Positions 43,872-52,909 of a stretch of 64,000 bases of DNA are shown piece by piece. The position numbers and the translations under genes were made by a program. Each line of letters starts with the position of its first letter. The stretch's first letter is position 1. This stretch comes from Sva-07 sp963717385 (GTDB taxonomy: Bacteria > Actinomycetota > Acidimicrobiia > Acidimicrobiales > Ilumatobacteraceae). Where the stretch lies: the NCBI GenBank assembly GCA_963717385.1, contig CAVQWE010000006.1, positions 186,001 to 250,000 of the forward strand, written 5' to 3'. A model generated the notes under the pieces. The model was not told the origin of the DNA. It did no database searches and was given only the letters and a program-made list of their open reading frames with translations.

Positions 43872-44739
43872 TCAACGCAGGCCAGTGCCGACCAGGGCTG
43901 CCGCGGCGACGAGCGGCTGCACGAACCCCGACGGCTCGACCACCTGCAACTGCGCGAGGTGCGCCAGCCGAAGGCGCGCCCCGAGCTCGCGTCGCAGCGC
44001 GTCGAGCATCGGATCACCGAACGTGTCGACCACGGTGCCCGAGAGCACGAACGTCGACACGTCGAACACCGCTGCCGACGACGCGATCGCCCGTCCGACC
44101 ATGATCCCGGTGCGCTCGATGATCGACGGTGTCGCCCGCCGAAGCGGTCGGTTCATCTCGGACTTCGAGCGCCGATGCTGAGGCGTAGGCGGAGAGACAG
44201 CCCGCCGCCCCGCACGAGCAGACCTGTCCGCCGGGTTCGACGACCACGTGAGCGAGCGACCCGGCGTTGCCGTGGGCCCCGCTGAGACGTCGACCGTCGA
44301 TCATGCACGCCGACTCGATCGTGCGGTCGAGCATCAGCGTGAAGAAGCTCGAACTCGTGATCGAGTCGCCGTGGCGCAGTTCACCCTCGGCAGCTGCCGC
44401 AGCCAGTGTGTCGAGCACGACGGGAAGCCCCGTCAACTCCTCGAGGTGCTGGCGCAGCGGGAACCCGGACCACGCCGGCAACGCCGCCGGCGACACCGCC
44501 CCGGCCGGCTGATCGACCGGTCCGGCACAGCTGACCGCGACGATCGACGGTGCCGGCACCTCGTCGGGCCGGGCAGCGAGCACCCGCAGGACGAGTTGTT
44601 CGAGGACACGCCAGACCTCACGTCCCGGCGTTCCGATGCGGTCGCGGACGAGTACTTCACCACTGCGGTCGACGACCCCGGCCGCCAGGCGGCCCGGATC
44701 GACCACCACTGCCAAGACCGTCTCGTCGGTGATCACCAC
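43872..44739 (-). CDS. ROK family protein with degenerate kinase motifs (one frameshift)
   Basis: About 288 residues when repaired. The ROK zinc motif CSCGAAGCLSAYAS is intact. The phosphate loop DxGGTK is replaced by VVVDPGRLAAGVVD, and the catalytic NDxN region reads VVLDTLAAAAAEG, with no Asp at the usual base position. Sugar kinase activity is therefore doubtful, and no winged-helix domain is present. The frame breaks near 44158, where an extra C separates SALEV from EMNRPLRRAT. A canonical ROK glucokinase exists at 59395-60366 for comparison. GTG start at 44739 with TAGCTT 8 nt upstream. Confidence 0.75.
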
Positions 44740-44747
44740 GGGTGGCG

Positions 44748-44753
44748 AAGCTA
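44748..44753 (-). promoter_or_regulatory. -10 hexamer TAGCTT, leaderless start of ROK gene
   Basis: TAGCTT on the minus strand lies 8 nt before the GTG at 44739, in the divergent gap shared with the MoxR gene. Confidence 0.45.
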
Positions 44754-44783
44754 CCCCGACTGTCGCTCGCCCGAACTCCCGTC

Positions 44784-44789
44784 TACCCT
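44784..44789 (+). promoter_or_regulatory. -10 hexamer TACCCT, leaderless start of MoxR gene
   Basis: TACCCT lies 7 nt before the GTG at 44797, with no Shine-Dalgarno. Confidence 0.5.
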
Positions 44790-44796
44790 TCCGCTG

Positions 44797-45819
44797 GTGA
44801 CGACCGATATCGCGGACGACGTTCCTTCGCCTGCATTCTCCAACGAGCCGTCGACAACGGGAGCAGGGGACGATTCAGCAATGCGCAGTTTTGCTGATCT
44901 GTTCGATGCGATCACGTCGAACATCGCGCAGGTACTCCACGGCAAACACGACACCATCGAACTCGCGGTGATGTGCCTGCTCGCGGAGGGCCACCTGCTG
45001 ATCGAAGACGTGCCGGGCGTCGGCAAGACGTCGCTCGCGAAGGCATTGGCAGCCTCGATCGACTGCACCTGGAAACGAATCCAGTTCACCCCCGACCTCT
45101 TGCCGACCGACCTCGTCGGTGTCAGCATCTATCAGCGGTCGACCGAGACGTTCGTGTTCGAACCCGGCCCACTGTTCGCCAACATCGTCCTCGCCGACGA
45201 GATCAACCGGGCGTCGCCGAAGACGCAGTCGGCGCTGCTCGAGTCGATGGAGGAGCGCCAGATCACCGCCGACGGTCGCAGCCGTCAGCTCGAGGCACCG
45301 TTCATGGTGATCGCCACCCAGAACCCCGTCGATCAAGAGGGCACCTACCGGCTGCCCGAGAGCCAACTCGACCGGTTCCTGCTGCGCATCTCGATCGGCT
45401 ACCCCGCCCGCGACGCCGAGATGCAGATGCTCGACGTGCAGGGAGCCGCAGCGTCGATGCGTGCGCTCGAGCCCGTCGTGTCGCTCCAGGAGATCAGGGC
45501 GATGATCGCCGCCGTGCGCGGCGTCCACGTGGCCAAGGCACTCAAGTCGTACCTCGTCGACCTGGCCGCCACCAGCCGACGCCACCCCGGCATCGAGTTG
45601 GGGCTTTCACCGCGGGCAACGCTGCAACTCGCCGCCGCAGCCCGCGCCCATGCAGCAGCACGGGGCCGCAACTACGCGACTCCCGACGACGTCAAGGCGG
45701 TCGGTCAGGCCACGCTGAGCCACCGGGTGCTCGTACGGTCCGAGCACGGTTCGCAGCTGTCGCCCGCCGACGCGATCAGCGAGGTCTTCGATGCCGTCGC
45801 CGTTCCGGTGCCGCGCTGA
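44797..45819 (+). CDS. MoxR family AAA+ ATPase
   Basis: A 340-residue AAA+ protein thought to act as a chaperone for maturation of partner proteins. Walker A is EDVPGVGKTSLAKAL, Walker B is NIVLADEINRASPKTQSALL, and sensor 1 is MVIATQNPVDQEGTYRLPE with the arginine region SQLDRFLLR. The first 28 residues are disordered; an alternative ATG is at 44881. It is followed after 12 nt by a DUF58 gene and then a transglutaminase-like gene, the standard MoxR-DUF58-transglutaminase module. Confidence 0.92.
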   Translation: MTTDIADDVPSPAFSNEPSTTGAGDDSAMRSFADLFDAITSNIAQVLHGKHDTIELAVMCLLAEGHLLIEDVPGVGKTSLAKALAASIDCTWKRIQFTPDLLPTDLVGVSIYQRSTETFVFEPGPLFANIVLADEINRASPKTQSALLESMEERQITADGRSRQLEAPFMVIATQNPVDQEGTYRLPESQLDRFLLRISIGYPARDAEMQMLDVQGAAASMRALEPVVSLQEIRAMIAAVRGVHVAKALKSYLVDLAATSRRHPGIELGLSPRATLQLAAAARAHAAARGRNYATPDDVKAVGQATLSHRVLVRSEHGSQLSPADAISEVFDAVAVPVPR

Positions 45820-45831
45820 GTCGATGAGCAC

Positions 45832-47032
45832 ATGGCTCGACTCAGCCTGACGCGCCAAGGCGTTGCGGTCATTGCTGCGGGAGTGATCGCGGTCGTGATC
45901 GGCCGCGTGTTCGCGATCATCGAGTTGTACGTCATCGGCGCAGCGTTCTTTGCTGCAGTCATCGTTGCCGTCGTCTACGTCTGGGCGCGTCGGCCCCGCG
46001 TCCGAGCCGACCGGTGGATCCACCCCTCGCTGCTCGTCGCCGGCGACACGGGCCAGGTCGACTTGCGCATGCATCACTCGGGCGTGCTCGGTTCGGCGCC
46101 ATTCGTGCTCGAGGAACCTGTCGTGCGCACGATGACCGATGACCACGTCGCTCGACTTCCGGTTGCGTCACTGCGCCCCGACACGACCTCCACGTCCGGG
46201 TATCGGGTGCCGACCACGACCAGGGGGCTGATCGGTCTCGGCCCACTGCGGCTCATCGTGGCAGACGCACTCGGCATCGCCCGATCGACCACCACCATCG
46301 TCGGCGTCGACGAGATCGTCGTGGCGCCGCGCACCCTCACGATCGACATGCCACAGCTCGGCCGTGGGCAACTCGGTCGAGCGCTGCTGGCGTCAGCGCG
46401 ACGGCTCGGCCCCGGCGATTTCCACGGACTGCGCGAGTACGCAACCGGCGACGAGCCGCGCAGCATCCATTGGCGAGCGTCTGCTCGCAGCGACGAGCTG
46501 ATGGTCAAGGAGTACGCGGTCGAGGGCCTGCACCAGTGCACGGTGGTCTTCGATCCGACACCAGGGCGCGCACACGAGCAACGCCAGCTTCGAACACGGT
46601 GTCACCGCAGCCGCCAGCTTGGTGCACAGCTCGATGCGTGCCGGGCTGAACACGCGATTCGTCACTGCTGGGGGCATCGACCTGCGCGGCCCCGACGTCG
46701 TGGCGACGACCTTGCGAGTTCTCGCACAGATCGAACCGAGCGAAGCGCCTCTCGCGTCGTTCGACACCGACATGGTCGACGGGCTCGGATTGCTCGTGAT
46801 CGTCACGGGATCGCCCGGCTCAGCGACGTGGCGGGCCAGTCATGCGGTGTCCGATCCGGCCATCACGAGGGTACTGGTGGCCACCAACGACGCCGGCGGC
46901 ACCAAACTCGCCGCAGTCGCGCGTTCCGACGACGAGTTCGTGTCCTCGTGGCAGCAGCTCGTGGGGCAGTCGCAGACCGCTCCGGCGACGCCCTCGGAGG
47001 CTGCGGTCGCATCGAGCGGCTCGGGTCGAGCG
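45832..47032 (+). CDS. DUF58 domain protein (one frameshift; end uncertain)
   Basis: About 400 residues. Two N-terminal membrane helices (IAAGVIAVVIGRVFAIIEL and the next) precede an extracytoplasmic-like beta region. The DUF58 core follows, with GPGDFHGLREYATGDEPRSI and HWRASARSDELMVKEY. A von Willebrand-like part begins VVFDPTPG. The frame breaks near 46566, where one extra base in a GC run splits DPTPG from AHTSNASFEHG. After that the frame continues without a stop into the transglutaminase gene, so the end at 47032 is set by the downstream ATG. DUF58 proteins work with MoxR ATPases; the substrate is unknown. Confidence 0.8.
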
Positions 47033-49273
47033 ATGAGTTCGCCGACAAAGCAGCACAGCCTCGCCAGCGACGTCATTGCATCGCTCATGGTCGCTGCGTT
47101 CTCGATGACCGTGGCCATCGGATTCGCCCGAGTGTTCTCCGGCTGGCCGTTCCTCACCGACATGGCCATCGTCGTGGTGGTCGGCCATGGCGTGGGCCTC
47201 GTGCTCCGACGGCTCGGCATCACACCGTGGATCGCTGTGCCATTCACTGCGCTGGCACTCGCGTGGACGGTCCTCGCAGTGTTCTACCCGGAGACCTTCT
47301 CGTGGGCCATGCCGAGCGACGACACCTGGGCCGTCCTGCAATCCGAACTCACCTCCGTTCGGGAGGAGTTCCGCACGGCGGTCGCCCCGGTCGAGTACGC
47401 CGGCGGTTGGAACGTGCTCGCAGCCATCGGGCTCGCCACTGCAGTACTTCTCGCCGATGTCTTCGCGTTCCGCGCCGATGCGCGAGCCGAGACCCTGGTG
47501 CCGGGCGGGGTGCTCTTCGTGTTCGTCGGAGCGCTCGGCGACGAGCGACTTCGCATTGCGTCCGCGGTGCTGCTGGTCGGTGTCGGGGTGGTCACGACGG
47601 TGTCGCTGCGCTGGTATCACGCCGAGCCAGGTCGCAGCGACAACGCGGCACCGTGGCGACGATGGCCGGTAGCGGTCGCCTTCGGAGTGATCGTTGCGCT
47701 CATCGCCGGCGTGGTCGGACCTCGCCTGCCCGGCGCAGACGCCGCGCCGCTCTACGACACCGGCGGAGGTGGAGGCAGCGTCACCCAGGTCATCAGCCCG
47801 TTGGTCGACATCAGGTCTCGACTCACCAACCGTTCGACCGAGGAACTGTTCCGCGTCCGTGCCGATGCCGAGTCGTATTGGCGTTCATCAGCGCTGCCAG
47901 AATTCGATGGCACCACGTGGGGGCTGCCCGAACGGGATCTGGAACCAGTCGACGGTGCGGGTGGCCCAGCCGACGGGGCGATGTCCGAGAACCGTCAGCA
48001 GATCACGATCGGCGCGCTCGGCGGCACGTTGGTACCCGCAGCACCCGACCCCCTGCAGGCCTCGCCAACCGAGAGGCTTCGATGGGTTCCCGAAACGTCA
48101 ACTCTGGTGACGGTGGACGGGCGGCTCCAAACCGGCGACGTCATCGACATCGTGTCGGCGTCCCCTCGTCTCGATCAGAACGTGTTGTCGGCTGCCACGT
48201 CGACCGACGCCGGCGACCCCATCTACACCAGCCTGCCGACCAACCTCCCCGACGTGGTTGCGGCCACGGCACGCCAGATCACCTCGGGCGCACGGACCCC
48301 GTACGAGGCAGCGTTGTTGACGCAGGCGTGGTTCCAGAGCGAGTTCGTCTACAGCCTCGAAGTCCAGCCCGGCCACGGGAACTCGGCGATCGAGGGTTTC
48401 CTGCGCGACCGTGTCGGCTACTGCGAACAGTTCGCTGGCACCTATGCCGCGATGATGCGCACCATCGGCATCCCGGCGCGTGTGGCCGTCGGCTTCACTT
48501 CAGGCGTTCGAGTGGGCGAAGGCGAATACTCGGTCCTCGGGCGCAATGCCCACGCATGGCCCGAAGTCTGGTTCGACGGGATCGGCTGGGTCGCATTCGA
48601 GCCCACACCTGGTCGCGGCGCTCCCAACGCCGAGAACTACACCGGACTCCCGGCCCGCCAGGACACCTCAGCGACCGCAGACGACCTCGACATCTCCGAA
48701 CTCACCCCGACCACCACGGTGCCGACCGGCCCTGACAGCGAGGGGCCAGGGCTCGAGATCCCCGACTTGGCCGACCTCACCCCTGCTGACGGGTCGTCGG
48801 GAGGCGCCACCCCAACCGGAGCCGCAGATTCCGGCGGCGGGCTGGCCTGGGGCTGGTTGGCGCTCGTTGCACTCATCGCTGTGGTGCTCGCTGCGCCGCT
48901 GCTGGTGCGCTCGGTGCGCAGCCGACGGCTGCCGCGGTCGGTCGATCTGCAGGTGGCCGAGGCATGGCGTCGCGCCACGCGATCGGTGTCAGCAGCCGGT
49001 GTCCCAGTGCGGTCGTGCGACACACCACTCGAAGTCGCTGCCAGTACCGCCCGACACTTCCCGGTGGTCACCCGGCCGATGGCATCGCTCGCCGAAGCAG
49101 TCACCGAGGCCACGTACCGGGCCGAGGGCACCGCCGGCTACGAGACGGCCGGCACGTACGGTGCCAGCACCCTGAACGACTGCCGCAACTGGGCCAAACA
49201 GATAGATCGTGCGGCAACGGAGTCGCTCGACTGGCAGAGCCGGCTGCGCCAGTACTTCACCAACTTCGGCTGA
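47033..49273 (+). CDS. Transglutaminase-like membrane protein (TgpA family)
   Basis: About 746 residues. It has five to seven N-terminal membrane helices, a large extracytoplasmic part with a transglutaminase core, and a C-terminal helix (GWLALVALIAVVLAAPLL) followed by a cytoplasmic domain. The catalytic triad is in DRVGYCEQFAGTYAAMM (Cys), LGRNAHAWPEVWFDGIG (His, Asp). Pro/Thr-rich linkers precede the last helix. The ATG at 47033 is chosen from domain boundaries; upstream codons are in frame with the DUF58 end. It completes the MoxR-DUF58-transglutaminase module. Its physiological substrate is not known. Confidence 0.85.
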   Translation: MSSPTKQHSLASDVIASLMVAAFSMTVAIGFARVFSGWPFLTDMAIVVVVGHGVGLVLRRLGITPWIAVPFTALALAWTVLAVFYPETFSWAMPSDDTWAVLQSELTSVREEFRTAVAPVEYAGGWNVLAAIGLATAVLLADVFAFRADARAETLVPGGVLFVFVGALGDERLRIASAVLLVGVGVVTTVSLRWYHAEPGRSDNAAPWRRWPVAVAFGVIVALIAGVVGPRLPGADAAPLYDTGGGGGSVTQVISPLVDIRSRLTNRSTEELFRVRADAESYWRSSALPEFDGTTWGLPERDLEPVDGAGGPADGAMSENRQQITIGALGGTLVPAAPDPLQASPTERLRWVPETSTLVTVDGRLQTGDVIDIVSASPRLDQNVLSAATSTDAGDPIYTSLPTNLPDVVAATARQITSGARTPYEAALLTQAWFQSEFVYSLEVQPGHGNSAIEGFLRDRVGYCEQFAGTYAAMMRTIGIPARVAVGFTSGVRVGEGEYSVLGRNAHAWPEVWFDGIGWVAFEPTPGRGAPNAENYTGLPARQDTSATADDLDISELTPTTTVPTGPDSEGPGLEIPDLADLTPADGSSGGATPTGAADSGGGLAWGWLALVALIAVVLAAPLLVRSVRSRRLPRSVDLQVAEAWRRATRSVSAAGVPVRSCDTPLEVAASTARHFPVVTRPMASLAEAVTEATYRAEGTAGYETAGTYGASTLNDCRNWAKQIDRAATESLDWQSRLRQYFTNFG

Positions 49274-49313
49274 GACCTCGGTTTCGACGGTCGATTCCAG
49301 CAGGGACCGAGTG

Positions 49314-49328
49314 TCGAGCGAGGCTCGA
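49314..49328. terminator. Hairpin between convergent tgpA-like and DUF3040 genes
   Basis: TCGAGC, loop GAG and GCTCGA form a 6-bp stem in the 58-bp convergent gap. There is no U tract. Confidence 0.35.
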
Positions 49329-49331
49329 TGC

Positions 49332-49661
49332 TCAGCGAGGGACGTCGCCGTCGACGTCGGGACGCCGACCGCTCAGCCACGCCGAGATCGGCAGTTGGCC
49401 GAGCCGCTCGCGGCCGAGGAGACGGAGTTCGGACTCGAGCATGATCGCCATCACCAGCACCAGCACGAAGCCGCCGAAGGCCACGACGAAGCTCACCGCA
49501 AGCCCACCAATGGTGATCACGAGGCCGATGAGGAGGCCGATGGCCAACATGATCGAGCGCCGACGAGAGACCCGATACCCGCGTTGGGAGAAGGTGGGGT
49601 CCTGTTCGAGTTCCTGCTCGATCTGACGCAAGATGCGTTGCTCATCCTCGGAGAGAGGCAC
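49332..49661 (-). CDS. DUF3040 small membrane protein
   Basis: A 109-residue actinobacterial protein. The N-terminal motif PLSEDEQRILRQIEQELEQD is the DUF3040 signature, followed by FSQRGYRVSRRRS and two adjacent membrane helices (IMLAIGLLIGLVITIGGLAV and the next). The function is unknown. A GTG at 49661 gives the family's usual N-terminus; a longer frame to 49886 has no conserved content. In actinobacteria this gene commonly lies near dinB, as it does here (85 nt downstream of it). Confidence 0.85.
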   Translation of the reverse strand: MPLSEDEQRILRQIEQELEQDPTFSQRGYRVSRRRSIMLAIGLLIGLVITIGGLAVSFVVAFGGFVLVLVMAIMLESELRLLGRERLGQLPISAWLSGRRPDVDGDVPR

Positions 49662-49746
49662 GAGGCAATCATCGCACGTTTCGGACCGATCCTCAACGCG
49701 GTGCGGCGGATTCTCTGTGCAATCGTTCAAGCCCCGTTCGGACGTC

Positions 49747-51033
49747 TCACTCGGACCCACTCGACGGTCGCAGGCGGTCGGGGTCGACATCTGGCCCCCA
49801 CTGCTGCTCGCCGCGCCGCACGACCCGGAGGCGGCCGGACTCCAGCGCGCTGGCCGGGCCGATCGCCGACGCGCCGAATCGGTCACGGATCTGGTCGAGC
49901 GCGGCCGTGGTGGCGGCCCAGTCGGGCTGGTCGTCGAACAAGTCGTCGAGACTGAGCTGACGGACGCTGGGGCCCAGGTTCGAACCAGCGATACCGAGCA
50001 GACGCACTCCCGGCGAGGGGTCGATCGCTTCGAGGAGTGGGGTCAACAACTCGATGATCTCGGGCGCCAGCTCGACCGGATCAGGACAGGTCACGGACCG
50101 GCTGATCGTCTGGAACCCGGTGTCGAAGCGGAGCTTCAGCGACACGGTGCGAGCTCCGACACCAGCTGCACGCAGACGAGACGACACCGCATCTGCGAGG
50201 CGGACCAACTCACGCTGCAGTTCAGCATGCTCGTGCTTGTTGCTGGAATACGTCTCCTCGTGACTGATCGACTTCGCCTCGCGTTCGGGTTCGACCGGAC
50301 GGTCGTCGACCCCCATCGACAGTGCCTTCAGATGGCGTGCGGGTCCGGGGCCGAGCGCCGCCTCGAGCGCCGACATGTCGACCGCGGCGAAGTCTGCGAC
50401 GTGGCGAATGCCGATGCGGTGGAGTTTGTCGAGCGTGACCGGGCCGACGCCCCACAGCCGCTGCACCGGGAGCGGGTCGAGGAACGCACGCTCGTCGCCG
50501 GCCGCCACCACGACGACGCCGGCGCCAGGTTCGACACCTGCCGGCGTGGCGTGTGGTTTCGCCTCGACGGAAGCCAACTTGGCGAGAAACTTGTTCGGAG
50601 CGACCCCGACCGAACAGCCGAGCGACAACTCCTCAGCGACGTCGCGACGGATCATGTCGGCAATCGCTGGCGCCGGACCGAACAGCCGGATCGCCCCGGT
50701 CACGTCGAGGAACGCCTCGTCGAGCGAGAGCGGCTCGACGATCGGTGTGTAGCGATCCATGATCTCTCGCACCTGCGCACTCACCTCGGCATAGAGCCCG
50801 TGGTCGCCGGGCAGGAACACCGCATGAGGACACCGACGTCGAGCCACCGCCGACGGCATCGCCGAGTGCACCCCGAAACGTCGGGCCTCGTACGACGCGG
50901 CAGCCACCACGCCGCGGCGGCCGGTACCGCCGACCACCACCGGTTGGCCGGCCAGGTCGGGACGTCGGCGCAGCTCGACCGACACGAAGAATGCGTCCAT
51001 GTCCACATGCAGGATCTGGCGCACACCGGTCAC
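49747..51033 (-). CDS. dinB: DNA polymerase IV
   Basis: A Y-family translesion polymerase, 428 residues. The metal-binding motifs are ILHVDMDAFFVSVE at the N-terminus and EPLSLDEAFLDVTGA in the palm. The thumb HhH segment is RLWGVGPVTLDKLHRIGI, and the little finger domain has AKSISHEETYSSN. No beta-clamp motif is obvious at the end, although the short QLSLDDLF near residue 380 fits the clamp-binding consensus well. GTG start at 51033. I see no canonical LexA box in the 32-bp divergent gap. Confidence 0.93.
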   Translation of the reverse strand: MTGVRQILHVDMDAFFVSVELRRRPDLAGQPVVVGGTGRRGVVAAASYEARRFGVHSAMPSAVARRRCPHAVFLPGDHGLYAEVSAQVREIMDRYTPIVEPLSLDEAFLDVTGAIRLFGPAPAIADMIRRDVAEELSLGCSVGVAPNKFLAKLASVEAKPHATPAGVEPGAGVVVVAAGDERAFLDPLPVQRLWGVGPVTLDKLHRIGIRHVADFAAVDMSALEAALGPGPARHLKALSMGVDDRPVEPEREAKSISHEETYSSNKHEHAELQRELVRLADAVSSRLRAAGVGARTVSLKLRFDTGFQTISRSVTCPDPVELAPEIIELLTPLLEAIDPSPGVRLLGIAGSNLGPSVRQLSLDDLFDDQPDWAATTAALDQIRDRFGASAIGPASALESGRLRVVRRGEQQWGPDVDPDRLRPSSGSE

Positions 51034-51051
51034 GTCTCCAGTGTGGCCCGT

Positions 51052-51057
51052 TACGAT
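51052..51057 (+). promoter_or_regulatory. -10 hexamer TACGAT upstream of 51066 gene
   Basis: TACGAT lies 8 nt before the ATG at 51066, with no Shine-Dalgarno. Confidence 0.45.
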
Positions 51058-51065
51058 CCCGCGCC

Positions 51066-51365
51066 ATGAACACCTCCCCGGTTCCCGACACCGAGCGATC
51101 GCTTTCGGCGCTGCCGTCGGTCGGAGTTCGAATCGGCGCCTTCGCAGCAATCCTGGTCAGCGGTCTCGCTGGGGCCCTGATCGGCTACTCGCTGATGGCG
51201 CTGCAGTGCGACGGCGACTGCGGTGTCCCCAAGGGCATCGGTCTCCTCGTCGGTGCAGTGGTCGCTGCCGGTGGCATGGCGATCGTCGCTGTGCTCGTGA
51301 TGCGCGCCATCGGCGAGTGGCGCGAACTCGAAGACCGCACCGGGGCGGGGCACGCGCCTCGATGA
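51066..51365 (+). CDS. Small two-helix membrane protein (99 aa)
   Basis: A short hydrophilic N-terminus is followed by two membrane helices (IGAFAAILVSGLAGALIGYS and GIGLLVGAVVAAGGMAIVAV) joined by a loop with two Cys (LQCDGDCGVPKG). This could form a disulfide if the loop is outside. The family is not recognised. The stop overlaps the next start as ATGA, coupling it to the inositol monophosphatase. It diverges from dinB by 32 nt. Confidence 0.7.
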   Translation: MNTSPVPDTERSLSALPSVGVRIGAFAAILVSGLAGALIGYSLMALQCDGDCGVPKGIGLLVGAVVAAGGMAIVAVLVMRAIGEWRELEDRTGAGHAPR

Positions 51366-52183
51366 CTTCGCAGCGGTCACTCGACGAGCTGCGCGAGCTG
51401 ACGATCGAACTCGCCACATCCGCCGGCGCACTGGCACTCGACGGACGCAGGAGGCTCGGCGTCGGACAATCCGTCGCCCACGACACCAAGTCCACGCCGA
51501 CCGACCCGGTCACCGAGTACGACCGTGCGGCCGAGGCGCTCATCGTCGACACCTTGCGATCGCGGCGGCCCGACGACTCGATCGTCGGCGAGGAGGGCGC
51601 CGATCACGTCGGTTCGTCAGGCCTCGTCTGGCACATCGACCCGATCGATGGCACCGCCAACTTCGTGTACGACCTGCCGGCTTGGTGCACTTCCGTGGCT
51701 GTGGTCGACGAGGAGGGTCCCCTCGCCGGTGCGGTGTTCGCCCCGGTGACCAACGAGCTGTTCGCTGCCGTGCGAGGCGCCGGGGCGACCTTGAACGGCG
51801 CTCCGATCAGCTGCTCCGGTGCATCCGAACTCGCCACGGCGCTGCTTGCGACCGGGTTCAACTACGCACCCACGACACGGGGACGGCAGGCCCGCCGACT
51901 GGCGTCGTTGCTCCCCCGGGTGCGCGACGTGCGCCGATTCGGTTCCGCCGCGCTCGATCTCTGCTACGTGGCGTCCGGGCGGTTCGACGCGTACTTCGAA
52001 GAACACCTCAACTCCTGGGACCTCGCGGCCGGCGTGCTGATCGCTGCGGAGGCCGGCGCGATCACGTCCGACTTCGCCGCCGGACCGGCCAGCACCACTG
52101 CCACCGTCGCTGCCGCGCCGGCAATCCACGCCGCACTGCTCGAACTGATCGCCGCAATCGACGCCGACCCAAGACACTTCTGA
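51362..52183 (+). CDS. Inositol monophosphatase family protein
   Basis: A 273-residue Mg-dependent phosphatase. The metal-binding motifs are SIVGEEGAD, WHIDPIDGTANFVYDLP and the C-terminal LNSWDLAAGVLIAAEAG. Likely substrates are inositol phosphate (supplying inositol for mycothiol and phosphatidylinositol mannosides, both represented in this window) or histidinol phosphate; the sequence alone does not decide. The ATG overlaps the upstream small membrane protein. Confidence 0.9.
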   Translation: MTSQRSLDELRELTIELATSAGALALDGRRRLGVGQSVAHDTKSTPTDPVTEYDRAAEALIVDTLRSRRPDDSIVGEEGADHVGSSGLVWHIDPIDGTANFVYDLPAWCTSVAVVDEEGPLAGAVFAPVTNELFAAVRGAGATLNGAPISCSGASELATALLATGFNYAPTTRGRQARRLASLLPRVRDVRRFGSAALDLCYVASGRFDAYFEEHLNSWDLAAGVLIAAEAGAITSDFAAGPASTTATVAAAPAIHAALLELIAAIDADPRHF

Positions 52184-52228
52184 GCGTCGTGGTCGCCGCT
52201 GACCCCGGCGATGCGGCATCATGGTGAT

Positions 52229-52909
52229 GTGGGTACACGCATCCTGGCCGTCGAAGACGACGAACGCATCCGGTCGGCGGTCAAACTCGCCCTCGAAGAC
52301 GAAGGGTGGATCGTCGACGAAGCCGAGAGCGGCGAAGAGGCGATCGAGAAGTTCGCCCGCTCGAATCCCGACGTCGTCCTGATCGACATCATGCTGCCCG
52401 GCATCGACGGGTTCGAGCTCTGCCGCACCCTGCGTCGCACGAGCGACGTCCCTGTCGTGATGGTCACCGCACGCAACGACACCCATGACATCGTCGCCGG
52501 ACTCGAAGCGGGTGCCGACGACTACCTCACCAAACCCTTCGCTCCCAAGGAGCTCTCGGCTCGCATCCGTGCGCTGCTGCGTCGCATACGACCCAGCGCG
52601 CAGGGCCACGCCCGCTTGAGCTTCGGTGACCTCGAATTGATCCCCGACGAAGGCAAGGTGTTGCGCGGCGGCGACGAGGTCCACCTCACCAAGACCGAGT
52701 TCCGGCTGCTGTGCGAATTGGCCGAGAGCCCCGGCAAGGTCCTCAGCCGTGAAGTGCTGCTCGACAAGGTGTGGGGCTACGACTACTTCGGTGACGGGCG
52801 TCTCGTCGACGTACACGTCCGACGGTTGCGCACCAAGGTCGAGGTCGACCCGGCCAATCCACGCCACGTCGTCACCGTGCGTGGGCTCGGATACCGGCTA
52901 CAGACGTGA
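52229..52909 (+). CDS. mtrA: OmpR-family response regulator, MtrA-like
   Basis: A 226-residue response regulator. The receiver has acidic pocket VEDDE, phosphoacceptor Asp in VVLIDIMLPGIDGF, and KPF in DDYLTKPFAPKEL. The C-terminal winged helix has TKTEFRLLCELAESPGKVLS and LVDVHVRRLRTKVE. It is immediately followed, with overlap, by a histidine kinase and an LpqB-like lipoprotein, so the MtrAB-LpqB assignment rests on context plus family. In mycobacteria MtrA controls cell-wall and division genes. GTG start at 52229; an ATG at 52211 is possible. Confidence 0.85.
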   Translation: MGTRILAVEDDERIRSAVKLALEDEGWIVDEAESGEEAIEKFARSNPDVVLIDIMLPGIDGFELCRTLRRTSDVPVVMVTARNDTHDIVAGLEAGADDYLTKPFAPKELSARIRALLRRIRPSAQGHARLSFGDLELIPDEGKVLRGGDEVHLTKTEFRLLCELAESPGKVLSREVLLDKVWGYDYFGDGRLVDVHVRRLRTKVEVDPANPRHVVTVRGLGYRLQT

